A stretch of DNA of 64,000 nucleotides from Diprion similis (lineage: Eukaryota; Arthropoda; Insecta; Hymenoptera; Diprionidae). Below the pieces are notes generated by a model. The model did no database searches, had not been told where the DNA came from, and saw nothing but the letters and a program-made list of their open reading frames with translations. Location of the stretch: assembly GCF_021155765.1 (NCBI RefSeq), contig NC_060117.1, positions 8,336,001 through 8,400,000 on the forward strand, read 5' to 3'. This document shows, one piece after another, positions 50,575 to 62,900 of the stretch (its first letter is position 1; each line of letters starts with the position of its first letter). A program made the translations under genes and the position numbers.

Positions 50575-53500
50575 ATAAAAATATGAAGCTGGAACGCGAA
50601 CGGTTTAAAAAATAAACTAGGAGAAGTTATTCAATTTTTAAATAGTCACAAAATTGATATATTTCTAATTAATGAAACTAGACTGAGTGAAAAAGATAAA
50701 CTTAAAGTTAAAAACTACAACTGTCTACGCAAAGACAAAAGTTATTCCGCAGGTGGAGTTGCAATATTAATTAAAAAAGATTTAGCTTATAAGGAACTTA
50801 GTATAGATAATAATCTTACTATAGAATGTATCTCCATTAGATTAGCAAGTAATATTTGTATAACTGCGGCCTACAATAGTCCAGCTAATAACCTTACAAC
50901 TCAAGAATTAGATTCTGTTCTCGGTATAGGTGACAAAGTACTGTTGGTTGGGGATCTCAACGCCAGACATCTCAGCTGGAACAATCATATTAATAATAGC
51001 AGAGGATTAACACTCTTTAACTACACTCTCAATAACAATTGCAGTATTATCTTTCCAGACGAACCAACACACTATCCTATTAAAAATTCCACTCCTACCA
51101 CCATAGATATTGCCATAAATGAAAACGTCAGTCAGGCATCAGACATGAGAGTCCTACATGAACTAAACTCAGACCACACACCGGTTGTACTAGAACTAGG
51201 ATCACAAGAAAGAAATTGTGCTCAAAAAACCGCCTACGATTACAAAAAAGCGGATTGGGTTAATTTTAGAAAACACCTTAATCAGAAAACAATCCTCACA
51301 TCAAAAATTGAAACAAAAGATGAGCTGGATCTAAGAATACAGAAATTCACCAGTGACATCCGCAGCAGCATAAATAAAACTATCACCAAAACAACCTTTA
51401 AAAACCTACAAGACAACCTACCACATGATATACTTCAAATGATCAAGCAGAGAAACCATCTCAGGAAAGTTTGGCAGCGCTCCAGGCAAAATAAAGACAA
51501 AATTGAAGTAACAAGACTCACTCATCAAATAAGAACAGCTATAATCAATTGCAGAAATAAGGAATGGTCCAACAAGTTAGAAAAGCTGAATCCACATGAT
51601 AACTCGCTGTGGAGAATGACTAGAATATTGAAAATGGAAGATAACAATATACCATCGCTGGTTAAAAATGGAGTTGAAGCTTTCACTGACTACGACAAAG
51701 CTAACATGTTGGCAGACCAATTCGAGCAGGTTCATAATATAGATCTAATGGACAACACATCTGAACAAGAAGGTATAATAAAACAGGTGAAGAAATATCT
51801 AGAAGAAACTGATAATGAAAACTGGGATCAGTTTATAACGTCACCACGAGAACTGTCATCTACAGTGCAACCTCCGAATAAGCCCTCTCCAAATAAGTCC
51901 GCTTCCTCTAATCTTCGCTCGAGAGTTGCCCCCACTACTTCAAGCATTCTCACGCATCGTCGCACATCGCAAAATCGGGGGCAAACCTCTCAATAAGTCC
52001 GCCCGTGGAAATTGTGTTTTGGTCTCAATTTATGCTTTGAATAATAGTATAGTAATGAATTAATCTATTGTTAACACCTATCAGTATGTATACTTTTAAA
52101 AAATTTTAATATATTAAAAAAAAATGTAATTATCTTGAAAAAGTTGACACAAAAATATTCAGCAATTCTTGTCAAAAAATAATATCATTCTTTAATATCA
52201 AATGATATCATTCTTCGTATGTACTTGAGCATTTGAAATTTTAAAGTAGAGAGCCATTCTTTTTTTTATGGAGAGTAGTTATTTTATTATTGATGAGAAA
52301 TCCAATTTATGATACATAATGCAGTCCATAGCGCATACATTGTGCATAATGCAGAATGACTGTTCAAACAGAATTTGATAAGCATAATATAACAAAGTCA
52401 AGTCAATGTCGTCAATTCGTCGAGTGGGCGAGCGGACTTATTTGGAGGTTGAGCTGAGAATTTTTTGTGGCGAATTCGGACCGCGGGTGGGAGTAACTTA
52501 TTTCTCGGAATTATATTCTCCTAACCGCCCGAGCCCGGTCTTATTCGGAGGTTGCACTGTATAATCAAAAAGCTTCTAAAAAGCACCAGGACAAGACACT
52601 ATACAGAACATTGTTCTTAAAAACCTATCTCGAAAAGCACTTGTACAACTCACGTACATGATAAACAACTCGATCAAGCTATCCTACTTCCCTTAGTATT
52701 GGAAAACAGGAGAAATTATTCCAATAAAAAAACCTGGCAAAGTTAGTACAGATCCAAGTAGTCATCGTCCAATCAGCCTTCTCCCGACAATGAGTAAAGT
52801 CTACGAAAAGGTGATTCTTGAGAGAATCAACGTGCTAGTAGATCATCAGTTTGGGTTCAGAAGCAAGCATAACACGGTACAGCAAGTAACGAGAATTGTA
52901 AACGACATCTCAATTAACTTCAACAGAAACCTAGTCACGTCACTGCTTTTACTTGACATAGAAAAAGCATTTGATCGAGTGTGGATAGATGGCCTATCCT
53001 TTAAACTGATAAATTACAATTACCCACCAACACTTATCAAACTCATTTACTCGTATCTATCTGACAGACACTTTGTCGTGTCTGTTAATGGTACCATTTC
53101 AACTAGAAGAAAAATCAAAGCTGGTGTCCCACAAGGCTCAGTTATTGGCCCCGTACTCTTCAATGTCTACCTTAATGATATTCCTACATTTCCTAAAACG
53201 AGCTTAGCCCTGTTTGCAGATGATACAGCCATGTATGCACACTCCTTCAGTGCCATCACCGCTGCCAAACAACTGCAAGTGCACATAAACATACTTGAAA
53301 AATTCTACACCAAGTGGAAAATTTCACTAAATGCGTCGAAGACCGAAGTCATAACTTTTGCAAAGAAAAGAAATAATACAAGAATATTCCAACCAATAAA
53401 AGTATACAATCACAGTATAGAACCAACCAGTACAGTCAAATACTTAGGCGTTCATCTAGATCCCAAACTGACATACCATGCTCACATCAAGCAAACAATC

Positions 53501-53926
53501 AGAAAAGCATTTATAGTACAGAAGAAAGTGTACCCTTTGATGGTGAAGGGCTCACCACTATCTATAAAAAACAAAAAATTAATTTACACAATGATCTTGA
53601 GACCAATCCTGACATATGCAGCCCCGGTGTGGTGCGGTGCATCCCCAACCAACTTGCTACTTCTCCAAAGATACCAAAATAAGTGCCTAAGACTCATTCT
53701 CTCAGAGGACAGATACGCTAAAATTAAAACAATGCACGAGACTGCTGACATCATATTCATAAAAGACTATATATACAAACTAGCAAATAACTTCTATGAA
53801 CAACAATTAAATAACAATAATCTTACAAAAAACATTACAAATATAAGAAGACACAATATACCTCACACGTTTAAACATAAACTACCTTATCAAAAACTAG
53901 AAATATTTAACAACACAAAAATATAA
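50575..53926 (+). pseudogene. LINE B3 ORF2, broken and interrupted by a MITE
   Basis: Begins ATA as in B1; the fourth codon is TGA (50584-50586), where B1 and B2 have Cys. The endonuclease is open after that, with GDLNARHLSW and SDHTPVV. The MITE enters between PRELSS and the RT motif KKAPGQD. After the MITE, TAG replaces CAG in YFPQYW near 52694-52696. Seven codons (between LERI and NVLVDH) are deleted near 52829. RT motifs DIEKAFDRVW, FADDTAMYA and YLGVHLDPK remain. Confidence 0.9.
51863..52559. mobile_element. MITE with TA duplication, Tc1/mariner or pogo-like
   Basis: 697 bp with perfect 20 bp terminal inverted repeats CAGTGCAACCTCCGAATAAG. TA flanks both sides (51861-51862, 52560-52561), and the uninterrupted site is visible in B1 and B2 (CATCTATAATC). 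Subterminal inverted copies of CCAAATAAGTCCGC occur near 51888 and 52435. There is no transposase frame. TIR start CAGTG plus TA duplication fits the IS630-Tc1-mariner superfamily, with the pogo/Tigger group most similar. Confidence 0.9.
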
Positions 53927-54240
53927 ATAACTGAAACAAATGCTATTTCGTGAACAGCAAACAGGCTCATATTATGTCTGGGAGAATTTTCGATCACAGG
54001 TTTTTGCGCGTACTTTTCCTGTATCTAAGTCAATTACTATTGCTCTCGCTACAATACTGCACCCAAGTTCTGAACAAAACAGTAGACAATAAGATAACAT
54101 CTTAATGCAAAACAAAATGTTAGATTAAGCTTAAATTTAAGCAGGAGTTACATAAAATAAAATAATTGTAAGTGCAGCATTGTAAATATTGTACATTTAT
54201 TGGTATCAAATAAACAAATTTATACAAAAAAAAAAAAAAA

Positions 54241-54330
54241 GGTTCTCGTCCGATCACCGAAGTCAAGCAACATTGGGCGCGGTCAGTACTTGGATGGGTG
54301 ACCGCTTGGGAACACCGCGTGCCGTTGGCA
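54241..54330 (+). rRNA. 5S rRNA 3' portion after LINE B3
   Basis: Nucleotides 30-119, consensus over this range. Confidence 0.92.
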
Positions 54331-54411
54331 TCTTTTTTTTTCTAAAGACAGATTGGAAAAGGATTTACCAGTTTCTTTAAGGATGTTAAGAAGCAGAGAT
54401 TCATCTCCCTC

Positions 54412-54530
54412 GGCAACGGCCATACCATGTTGAAAGTACCGGTTCTCGTCCGATCACCGAAGTCAAGCAACATTGGGCGCGGTCAGTACTTGGATGGGTG
54501 ACCGCTTGGGAACACCGCGTGCCGTTGGCA
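54412..54530 (+). rRNA. 5S rRNA gene
   Basis: Consensus sequence. Confidence 0.95.
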
Positions 54531-54607
54531 TTTTTTTTTTTCCAAAGACAGCTCTAACGTTTGGCACCATTTTTAGGAATTTGAAGACGCAGAGATTCAT
54601 CTCCTTC

Positions 54608-54726
54608 GGCAACGACCATACCATGTTGAAAGTACCGGTTCTCGTCCGATCACCGAAGTCAAGCAACATTGGGCGTGGTCAGTACTTGGATGGGTGACCG
54701 CTTGGGAACACCGCGTGCCGTTGGCA
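54608..54726 (+). rRNA. 5S rRNA gene
   Basis: Variants G8A and C69T. Confidence 0.94.
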
Positions 54727-54807
54727 TCTTTTTTTTTCTAAAGACAGATTGGAAAAGGACTTACCAGTTTCTTTAAGGATGTTAAGAAGCAGAGATTCAT
54801 GTCCCTC

Positions 54808-54926
54808 GGCAACGGCCATACCATGTTGAAAGTACCGGTTCTCGTCCGATCACCGAAGTCAAGCAACATTGGGCGCGGTCAGTACTTGGATGGGTGACCG
54901 CTTGGGAACACCGCGTGCCGTTGGCA
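54808..54926 (+). rRNA. 5S rRNA gene
   Basis: Consensus sequence; the flank reads ATGTCCCTC. Confidence 0.95.
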
Positions 54927-55003
54927 TCTTTTTTTTTCCAAAGACGGATCCAACATTTGGCACCATTTCTAAGAATTTGAAGAAGCAGAGATTCATCTCC
55001 CTC

Positions 55004-55122
55004 GGCAACGGCCATACCATGTTGAAAGTACCGGTTCTCGTCCGATCACCGAAGTCAAGCAACATTGGGCGCGGTCAGTACTTGGATGGGTGACCGCTTG
55101 GGAACACCGCGTGCCGTTGGCA
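55004..55122 (+). rRNA. 5S rRNA gene
   Basis: Consensus sequence. Confidence 0.95.
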
Positions 55123-55199
55123 TTTTTTTTTTTCCAAAGACAGATCTAACGTTTGGCACCATTTTTAGGAATTTGAAGACGCAGAGATTCATCTCCTTC

Positions 55200-55318
55200 G
55201 GCAACGACCATACCATGTTGAAAGTACCGGTTCTCGTCCGATCACCGAAGTCAAGCAACATTGGGCGTGGTCAGTACTTGGATGGGTGACCGCTTGGGAA
55301 CACCGCGTGCCGTTGGCA
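55200..55318 (+). rRNA. 5S rRNA gene
   Basis: Variants G8A and C69T. Confidence 0.94.
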
Positions 55319-55399
55319 TCTTTTTTTTTCTAAAGACAGATTGGAAAAGGATTTACCAGTTTCTTTAAGGATGTTAAGAAGCAGAGATTCATGTCCCTC

Positions 55400-55518
55400 G
55401 GCAACGGCCATACCATGTTGAAAGTACCGGTTCTCGTCCGATCACCGAAGTCAAGCAACATTGGGCGCGGTCAGTACTTGGATGGGTGACCGCTTGGGAA
55501 CACCGCGTGCCGTTGGCA
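55400..55518 (+). rRNA. 5S rRNA gene
   Basis: Consensus; 592 bp after the 54808 copy. Confidence 0.95.
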
Positions 55519-55595
55519 TCTTTTTTTTTCCAAAGACGGATCCAACATTTGGCACCATTTCTAAGAATTTGAAGAAGCAGAGATTCATCTCCCTC

Positions 55596-55714
55596 GGCAA
55601 CGGCCATACCATGTTGAAAGTACCGGTTCTCGTCCGATCACCGAAGTCAAGCAACATTGGGCGCGGTCAGTACTTGGATGGGTGACCGCTTGGGAACACC
55701 GCGTGCCGTTGGCA
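55596..55714 (+). rRNA. 5S rRNA gene
   Basis: Consensus sequence. Confidence 0.95.
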
Positions 55715-55791
55715 TTTTTTTTTTTCCAAAGACAGATCTAACGTTTGGCACCATTTTTAGGAATTTGAAGACGCAGAGATTCATCTCCTTC

Positions 55792-55910
55792 GGCAACGAC
55801 CATACCATGTTGAAAGTACCGGTTCTCGTCCGATCACCGAAGTCAAGCAACATTGGGCGTGGTCAGTACTTGGATGGGTGACCGCTTGGGAACACCGCGT
55901 GCCGTTGGCA
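55792..55910 (+). rRNA. 5S rRNA gene
   Basis: Variants G8A and C69T. Confidence 0.94.
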
Positions 55911-55991
55911 TCTTTTTTTTTCTAAAGACAGATTGGAAAAGGATTTACCAGTTTCTTTAAGGATGTTAAGAAGCAGAGATTCATGTCCCTC

Positions 55992-56110
55992 GGCAACGGC
56001 CATACCATGTTGAAAGTACCGGTTCTCGTCCGATCACCGAAGTCAAGCAACATTGGGCGCGGTCAGTACTTGGATGGGTGACCGCTTGGGAACACCGCGT
56101 GCCGTTGGCA
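55992..56110 (+). rRNA. 5S rRNA gene
   Basis: Consensus sequence. Confidence 0.95.
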
Positions 56111-56187
56111 TCTTTTTTTTTCCAAAGACGGATCCAACATTTGGCACCATTTCTAAGAATTTGAAGAAGCAGAGATTCATCTCCCTC

Positions 56188-56306
56188 GGCAACGGCCATA
56201 CCATGTTGAAAGTACCGGTTCTCGTCCGATCACCGAAGTCAAGTAACATTGGGCGCGGTCAGTACTTGGATGGGTGACCGCTTGGGAACACCGCGTGCCG
56301 TTGGCA
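56188..56306 (+). rRNA. 5S rRNA gene
   Basis: Variant C57T. From here the three-gene order breaks: the next spacer is of the GACAGATTGG class. Confidence 0.94.
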
Positions 56307-56387
56307 TCTTTTTTTTTCTAAAGACAGATTGGAAAAGGATTTACCAGTTTCTTTAAGGATGTTAAGAAGCAGAGATTCATGTCCCTC

Positions 56388-56506
56388 GGCAACGGCCATA
56401 CCATGTTGAAAGTACCGGTTCTCGTCCGATCACCGAAGTCAAGCAACATTGGGCGCAGTCAGTACTTGGATGGGTGACCGCTTGGGAACACCGCGTGCCG
56501 TTGGCA
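56388..56506 (+). rRNA. 5S rRNA gene
   Basis: Variant G70A. Confidence 0.94.
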
Positions 56507-56582
56507 TTTTTTTTTTCCAAAGACAGATCTAACGTTTGGCACCATTTTTAGGAATTTGAAGACGCAGAGATTCATCTCCTTC

Positions 56583-56701
56583 GGCAACGACCATACCATG
56601 TTGAAAGTACCGGTTCTCGTCCGATCACCGAAGTCAAGCAACATTGGGCGTGGTCAGTACTTGGATGGGTGACCGCTTGGGAACACCGCGTGCCGTTGGC
56701 A
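56583..56701 (+). rRNA. 5S rRNA gene
   Basis: Variants G8A and C69T. Confidence 0.94.
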
Positions 56702-56782
56702 TCTTTTTTTTTCTAAAGACATATTGGAAAAGGATTTACCAGTTTCTTTAAGGATGTTAAGAAGCAGAGATTCATGTCCCTC

Positions 56783-56901
56783 GGCAACGGCCATACCATG
56801 TTGAAAGTACCGGTTCTCGTCCGATCACCGAAGTCAAGTAACATTGGGCGCGGTCAGTACTTGGATGGGTGACCGCTTGGGAACACCGCGTGCCGTTGGC
56901 A
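56783..56901 (+). rRNA. 5S rRNA gene
   Basis: Variant C57T, as at 56188. Confidence 0.94.
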
Positions 56902-56982
56902 TCTTTTTTTTTCTAAAGACAGATTGGAAAAGGACTTACCAGTTTCTTTAAGGATGTTAAGAAGCAGGGATTCATGTCCCTC

Positions 56983-57101
56983 GGCAACGGCCATACCATG
57001 TTGAAAGTACCGGTTCTCGTCCGATCACCGAAGTCAAGCAACATTGGGCGCGGTCAGTACTTGGATGGGTGACCGCTTGGGAACACCGCGTGCCGTTGGC
57101 A
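56983..57101 (+). rRNA. 5S rRNA gene
   Basis: Consensus; the upstream flank has GCAGGGATTC. Confidence 0.95.
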
Positions 57102-57177
57102 TTTTTTTTTTCCAAAGACAGATCTAACGTTTGGCACCATTTTTAGGAATTTGAAGACGCAGAGATTCATCTCCTTC

Positions 57178-57296
57178 GGCAACGACCATACCATGTTGAA
57201 AGTACCGGTTCTCGTCCGATCACCGAAGTCAAGCAACATTGGGCGTGGTCAGTACTTGGATGGGTGACCGCTTGGGAACACCGCGTGCCGTTGGCA
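57178..57296 (+). rRNA. 5S rRNA gene
   Basis: Variants G8A and C69T. Confidence 0.94.
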
Positions 57297-57377
57297 TCTT
57301 TTTTTTTCTAAAGACAGATTGGAGAAGGATTTACCAGTTTCTTTAAGGATGTTAAGAAGCAGAGATTCATGTCCCTC

Positions 57378-57496
57378 GGCAACGGCCATACCATGTTGAA
57401 AGTACCGGTTCTCGTCCGATCACCGAAGTCAAGCAACATTGGGCGCGGTCAGTACTTGGATGGGTGACCGCTTGGGAACACCGCGTGCCATTGGCA
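57378..57496 (+). rRNA. 5S rRNA gene
   Basis: Variant G113A in helix I. Confidence 0.93.
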
Positions 57497-57573
57497 TCTT
57501 TTTTTTTCCAAAGACGGATCCAACATTTAGCACCATTTCTAAGAATTTGAAGAAGCAGAGATTCGTCTCCCTC

Positions 57574-57692
57574 GGCAACGGCCATACCATGTTGAAAGTA
57601 CCGGTTCTCGTCCGATCACCGAAGTCAAGCAACATTGGGCGCGGTCAGTACTTGGATGGGTGACCGCTTGGGAACACCGCGTGCCGTTGGCA
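57574..57692 (+). rRNA. 5S rRNA gene
   Basis: Consensus; last complete gene before A3. Confidence 0.95.
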
Positions 57693-57768
57693 TTTTTTTT
57701 TTCCAAAGACGGATCTAACGTTTGGCACCATTTTTAGGAATTTGAAGACGCAGAGATTCATCTCCTTC

Positions 57769-57808
57769 GGCAACGACCATACCATGTTGAAAGTACCGGT
57801 TCTCGTCC
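57769..57808 (+). rRNA. 5S rRNA 5' half, cut by LINE A3
   Basis: Nucleotides 1-40 with G8A. The half after A3 has C69T, so the invaded gene was a G8A/C69T copy of the higher-order repeat. Confidence 0.93.
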
Positions 57809-58038
57809 AGTCTGCTCCGAGCTCTCGGATGATTAGGTAATGTTGATGTTATTGCTCGAAGTACTTGCCTTGTGGTGTAACCGTAGCGCAAGGAGTGTGC
57901 GATTCCAGTCGATCTGGTTTATTCCGTATCGAGTGAAGTGCAACGCATCCGTGCAAGTGAAGCTGATAACGTTGTTGGCAAGGGGGGGGGGGGCTCACCC
58001 CCTGCCGCTAAACCGAAATTTACCTCGACTTAAAAAGT

Positions 58039-59935
58039 ATGAAAACCCCACCCCCGCCAAGTAATCACTCAGGACCTATAATCAGGCCTCAAGGGAAAAG
58101 GAAAGCTGAGGATTCATCTAATGACTCGATAATTCTTGCCGATACAAACAACGACGATGAGGCAATATCGAAGCCCATCCACGATAAGGGTTTGCCCAGC
58201 AGTGCGACCAAAAATACCGGCGCGTCCGGAAAGTCACAGGTGGTCTCGACGATGACTTCATCATTAGCAAGACGTGGCAAGAGTGCGAAATGCATGCCTA
58301 AACCCAACTTAGTAGTAAGAAAAAAGATGAAGCCTGAAGTCGCAGACAATTCCGAACCATCAGAAGCCCGCGAAATCTTAAAAAATATCAACGAATCTCC
58401 GAAAACAAACACCGACAACCGGAAGGCCGGAACACCAGAAGATATTTGGACGCTAGACACAGCCGCTGCAAACCGAGTCAGGCCGGCAGCCCATCAAGCC
58501 TCTGAGCTGGAATTGAAATTATCCGTGGCTCTGAATGAAATTGAAGAATTAAAAAAAGCGAACCATGAGCTAGCATCCGAAATTGAGTCCCTCAAAATGA
58601 GGACAAATTTTACCGTTGCCGAATTGAAATCAGCAAACGATGTTGACGCCAACCCGAACCAGAACAATACTCCAGAGATGAGCGGATTACATCGTGATGA
58701 TCAACAATACCCTCCGTCGACCAGCGGCTTATCGTCAACTGCGACCCATAACAACTCCAACTCGGACGCTTCCTGTGTTCTCTCCGACGACCATCTCCAA
58801 GATGCGACAAGACCTTCGCAGCATCGACGAGAACAGTCGTCACTCCACCCATCCGGTATCGCGTTGCCCACTCAATATCTAAAAAAACAAACGAAACCCC
58901 CACCGATAATAACAGTAGGTCAATCAGCTAAAGTCATCTTAAATTTCATGGCAATTTCAATGAACACAAAAAATTTTCACATAAAAAGAATCAGAAATAA
59001 CAAACATTCAATCGTTGTCGGTAACAAGCAGGATTACAAACTGACTTGCGAACGTCTGAAAGAAAGAAAAATTAACTTCTTCACTTTCACGCCCAGCGAC
59101 GAAAAACTTAAAACAGTCTTACTGAAGGGTATAGAAGGCGACTTTGACCCTCAGAACATTCTCGAAGATTTACAAGCTCAAAATGTAGAGGGCTTAGAAT
59201 TTTTACAGGTCACAAGTTTTTCGACAGTGAACTCGAAAAAAAAATAACAGAGTCTTACCTATATTCCTAGTGAAAATATCGGCAAATAGTAATGTGTTGA
59301 AATTATCTAGCGTAAAAAAAGTCCTGTACCAAGCAGTAACTTGGGAAGCGTTGAAAAAAGCGAACAGAATACAATGTAAGCGTTGTCAAAGAATCGGCCA
59401 CGTAGCCAACAATTGCAACCTAGACTTTCGATGCGTTAAATGCGCTACTTCTCACGAACCAGGGAAATGCAGTATCAAACCCCAGGCTGCAGACACGCCA
59501 TCTGATAAGTCAACTATTTACTGTGTAAATTGCAAAGAGTACGGCCATCCGGCATCTTACAGGGGTTGCCCAAAATTAGTAGAGTACGATAACATGATTA
59601 GAAAAAAAATTGAAGAAGCCAACCAAAATAAACAGGTCAATTTACAAAAAATCAGCAAAGCAGTAGAGCCCAAGACCACTTATAGTGCAATCGTAGCAGG
59701 TACAACAAATAAAGAGCAGCGACCAGACCCCAAATCGAATCAGAGAGTCGACTCAATCGCGACGTCCGAAAAGCCCTTCGCGCAAAACTCTGAAGGTAGC
59801 GACGTTAATAAAAATTTCTTTGAGTTTCTTAGTAACCAGTTACTGAAAATTCAAGAAGCCGTTGCTCAGAATTCGCTCAGTATCCAGAACTTATACTCCC
59901 AACTCGATAATTTCTTTTCAGCCGATGACACATAA
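58039..59935 (+). pseudogene. LINE A3 ORF1, one frameshift in an A-run
   Basis: Collinear with A1 ORF1 from the same ATG. The A-run near 59237-59245 has nine A instead of eight, shifting the frame after STVNSKKK. The remaining part carries the three knuckles (CKRCQRIGHVANNC, CVKCATSHEPGKC, CVNCKEYGHPASYRGC) and ends in the TAATG overlap at 59933-59937. A homopolymer change of this kind may be polymorphic, a sequencing error, or bypassed by slippage, so this ORF1 may not be truly dead. Confidence 0.9.
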
Positions 59936-62900
59936 TGGCAGAAAATAAGCTCAGGGTCGACAAACTTAATATCATTGCGATTAATGTAAACTCTATTATC
60001 ACCATTCAACGCAGGATTAACCTATCCGAATTAGTAGCCAAGTACAAACCAGACTTTGTCCTTCTAAGCGAAACAAAGCTTAACAGTCGATTCAAAATTG
60101 CTATTGAAAATTATACAATGATCAGAAACGATAGACCGAATTCAAAGCAGGGCGGTGGAACTGCAATGCTGATAAAGAACCCATTTGAATTTGTGCAGAT
60201 TACGCCAGTATGTTTGTCAGGGGCAAAAGTCTTAGAAGCTTCGGTCGTCAAATTGAAAGTTAACAACTCTCTCAACTTATTCATAATTGCTGCTTATGCA
60301 CCGGGTGGTCATAAAAAAGAATTTATTCCTGAGATCGGTAAGCTCTTTGAAGAGTTGGATTTATCTGATCCCTCGAACCTGTATATTTTGGCTGGAGATC
60401 TCAATGCAAAACACACCTCGTGGCAGAACGCAACCAATAATCCCAGAGGCGTATTGTTGCATAAATGGATTCATGATAACGAAATTAATCTAAGACTGCA
60501 GCTATTTGGCTCACTGTTGCCTTCATATCCGCGAGGGAGTTCATTTATTGACATATGCTTAGCGGACAACAGATTAACGGCTCATGGAATAACAGAAGAT
60601 TACAGGCTTGAGTCGCTACCGTACGACAGTGACCACAATGCGATCCTAATGTCCTTTTCATTTCATACGTCACTTCCGTTTGTTTTAGAAAGGAAAACCG
60701 AAAATCGTTCATATAACTTTGCCGCGACAGACTGGGAATCTTTCGCAAAGTGTGTTGACAAATCGAAGGATTTAGAAATCCCCGACGATAGAAATCTGGC
60801 TAATACCGAAATTGATAGTTACCTAACCAAGATTGATAGCGTTATCAAAGATGCCGTAGATAAAATAGTGCCGAAAATTAAAACGAACCAGAACACCTTA
60901 AAAGCATATACCACACACGAAATAAAAAATCTACACAAACACAAAACTTACTTAATCTCGCAGATAAACAAACTCCACAAACAAAATGCACGAGGTAATC
61001 TAGTACGTTTGAATATTTTAAAAGACTTATTGAAAAAAACCCGAAATAAAATTAAGACAAAACTCGCTACCTCGGTAAACAGATATTGGGAAAACAAAAT
61101 CAGAAATATCAGTATGGATAAAGCGGACAAGATGTTTCCGCAAATAAATAGACTTTTCAGACCCCGTGGCTCAGCTCCTATACCTATTTTAACTGTACCT
61201 AGCGACAAAGAAAATCTTTTAACGGATGCTAGAATCACCCATGATGCCGTGGCCAGGGACCAGTCAAATAACTTCATTATTGCAAAGCAAGACGATAAGC
61301 TGAATTTGATCGGGGCGCACTTTGCCGCCACAAATATCCAGAACGTTAACTTAGGAAAACCCAATCTTATAAAAATAGTTGAAACTAAAGTTTCGGAACT
61401 AAAACGAGAGATGGAGGAAGACAAAGCCAGCAACAGAACGGTAGTTTCCTTCTCTAAACACAACACAGCGACTTGTCCGTCAAGGGAGGAAATTCCAAAC
61501 TACTTTACGTCTCTATCCGAGTTATTGACGTTATTTAAAAACCTGAATAATAAGAAGTCTGCGGGATACGATAACATCCCCAATGTAGTCCTTAAGTACT
61601 TACCACGTAAGATTATTAGTTATTATTGTATTTTGTTTAACAATGCTCTGAACAACATGTACTTCCCTGATTGTTGGAGAACTGCCAAAGTCGTTGCCTT
61701 ACTAAAAAAAGATAAAGAAAGCTCAAACCCCTCTAGTTACAGGCCAATCAGCCTGCTGCCAAACATAAGTAAAATATTCGAGGTAGTAGTGAACAAGTCC
61801 TTAGCAGTATTTTGTGACGAAAACGAGATTATTCCTGAGAGCCAGTTTGGCTTCCGTCACAGACACTCGACAATCCACGCAATATCCAAATTCACCTCGG
61901 ACATCTGCTGGTCTCTGAATAACAACGAATGCGTGGCAGCATGCCTGATTGACCTGGAAAAAGCGTTTGACACCGTCTGGCTGGACGGGTTGTTCTATAA
62001 GCTAATGAAAAAGAATTTTCCCAAACATCTGATAAAGATGCTGTGGGTCATGTTGCATGATAAATATTTCCACGTCTGTGACGGATCAAATACATCCTCC
62101 ATAAAGTTCGCCATTGCCGACGGTCTGCAACAGGGAACTGTCAACTCGCCTATTTTATTCAACATATTCAATAGCGATATTTTGACACTGTTTGACCTGA
62201 ATAAGGTTGCCTCCAAAAAAGCAATCGCCTTCGCGGACGATCTGGTTGTCTACATCTCAGGCAACAAGCCCTCCGAACTGAAAGTACAGCTGCAAGAACT
62301 TTTCATAAAACTGATAGATTATTACAATACTTGGAAGTTAAAAATTAATACGTCAAAATGTGAGACAATTTTATTCAGGCCAAATCTTAAGTTCGCAAAT
62401 CGTGACACCAAAAAGAATTGGAGAAATTTCTCAATCTCCGACGGCAGAAACGGAGGTCACGCGGTTCCGCATAAAGATATAGTCAAGTATTTGGGAATTA
62501 ATATAGACTTTCAATTGAAATTCAATTTACACGTCAACGCCCAGTTGGCAAGGGCACAGAAGGCGTTCAACAGTGCGAACCGTCTGTTTTATTGTAAATA
62601 TTTAGACAAGAGGATAAAAATTCTATGTTACCTGCTTCTGATCAGACCTATGATAACGTATGGGTGTCCAATATGGTTCAACCTGAGCGCGGGAACCATG
62701 GATAAAATACGTGTTTTTGAAAGAAAATGTATCCGCGCCTGTCTGGGCAAGTACAGGTCGGCGTCGTCGCTCTATGTTCGATTCATTAGTAACGCGGAAA
62801 TCTATAATGAGGCGAACATAAACAGGATCGATTGCTTCATATTGAGGCTGATAAGGAACCATTTCGCAAATGCAGTAAAGATCGGAGAAAATAATCTCAT

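Larger units (their letters stand above)
49004..54240 (+). mobile_element. LINE B3, full-length, broken, with nested MITE
   Basis: About 4.54 kb of B sequence plus a 697 bp MITE. The 5' start CAGTCACGCTCCGTCGCACG follows 5S nucleotide 40. The 3' end is a poly(A) run of about 15, with 5S resuming at nucleotide 30. ORF1 has one stop; ORF2 has a stop near its start, the MITE, another stop and a 21 bp in-frame deletion. Confidence 0.93.
54241..57808 (+). repeat. 5S rDNA array 3 (17 complete genes, 592 bp higher-order repeat)
   Basis: Three spacer classes alternate: GACAGATTGGAAAAGGA, GACGGATCCAACATTTG and GACAGATCTAACGTTTG (with GACGCAGAG). Together with gene variants they form a three-gene block of 592 bp, repeated at 54412, 55004, 55596 and 56188, then less regularly to 57574. 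Genes with G8A plus C69T always precede the GACAGATTGG spacer. Confidence 0.95.
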
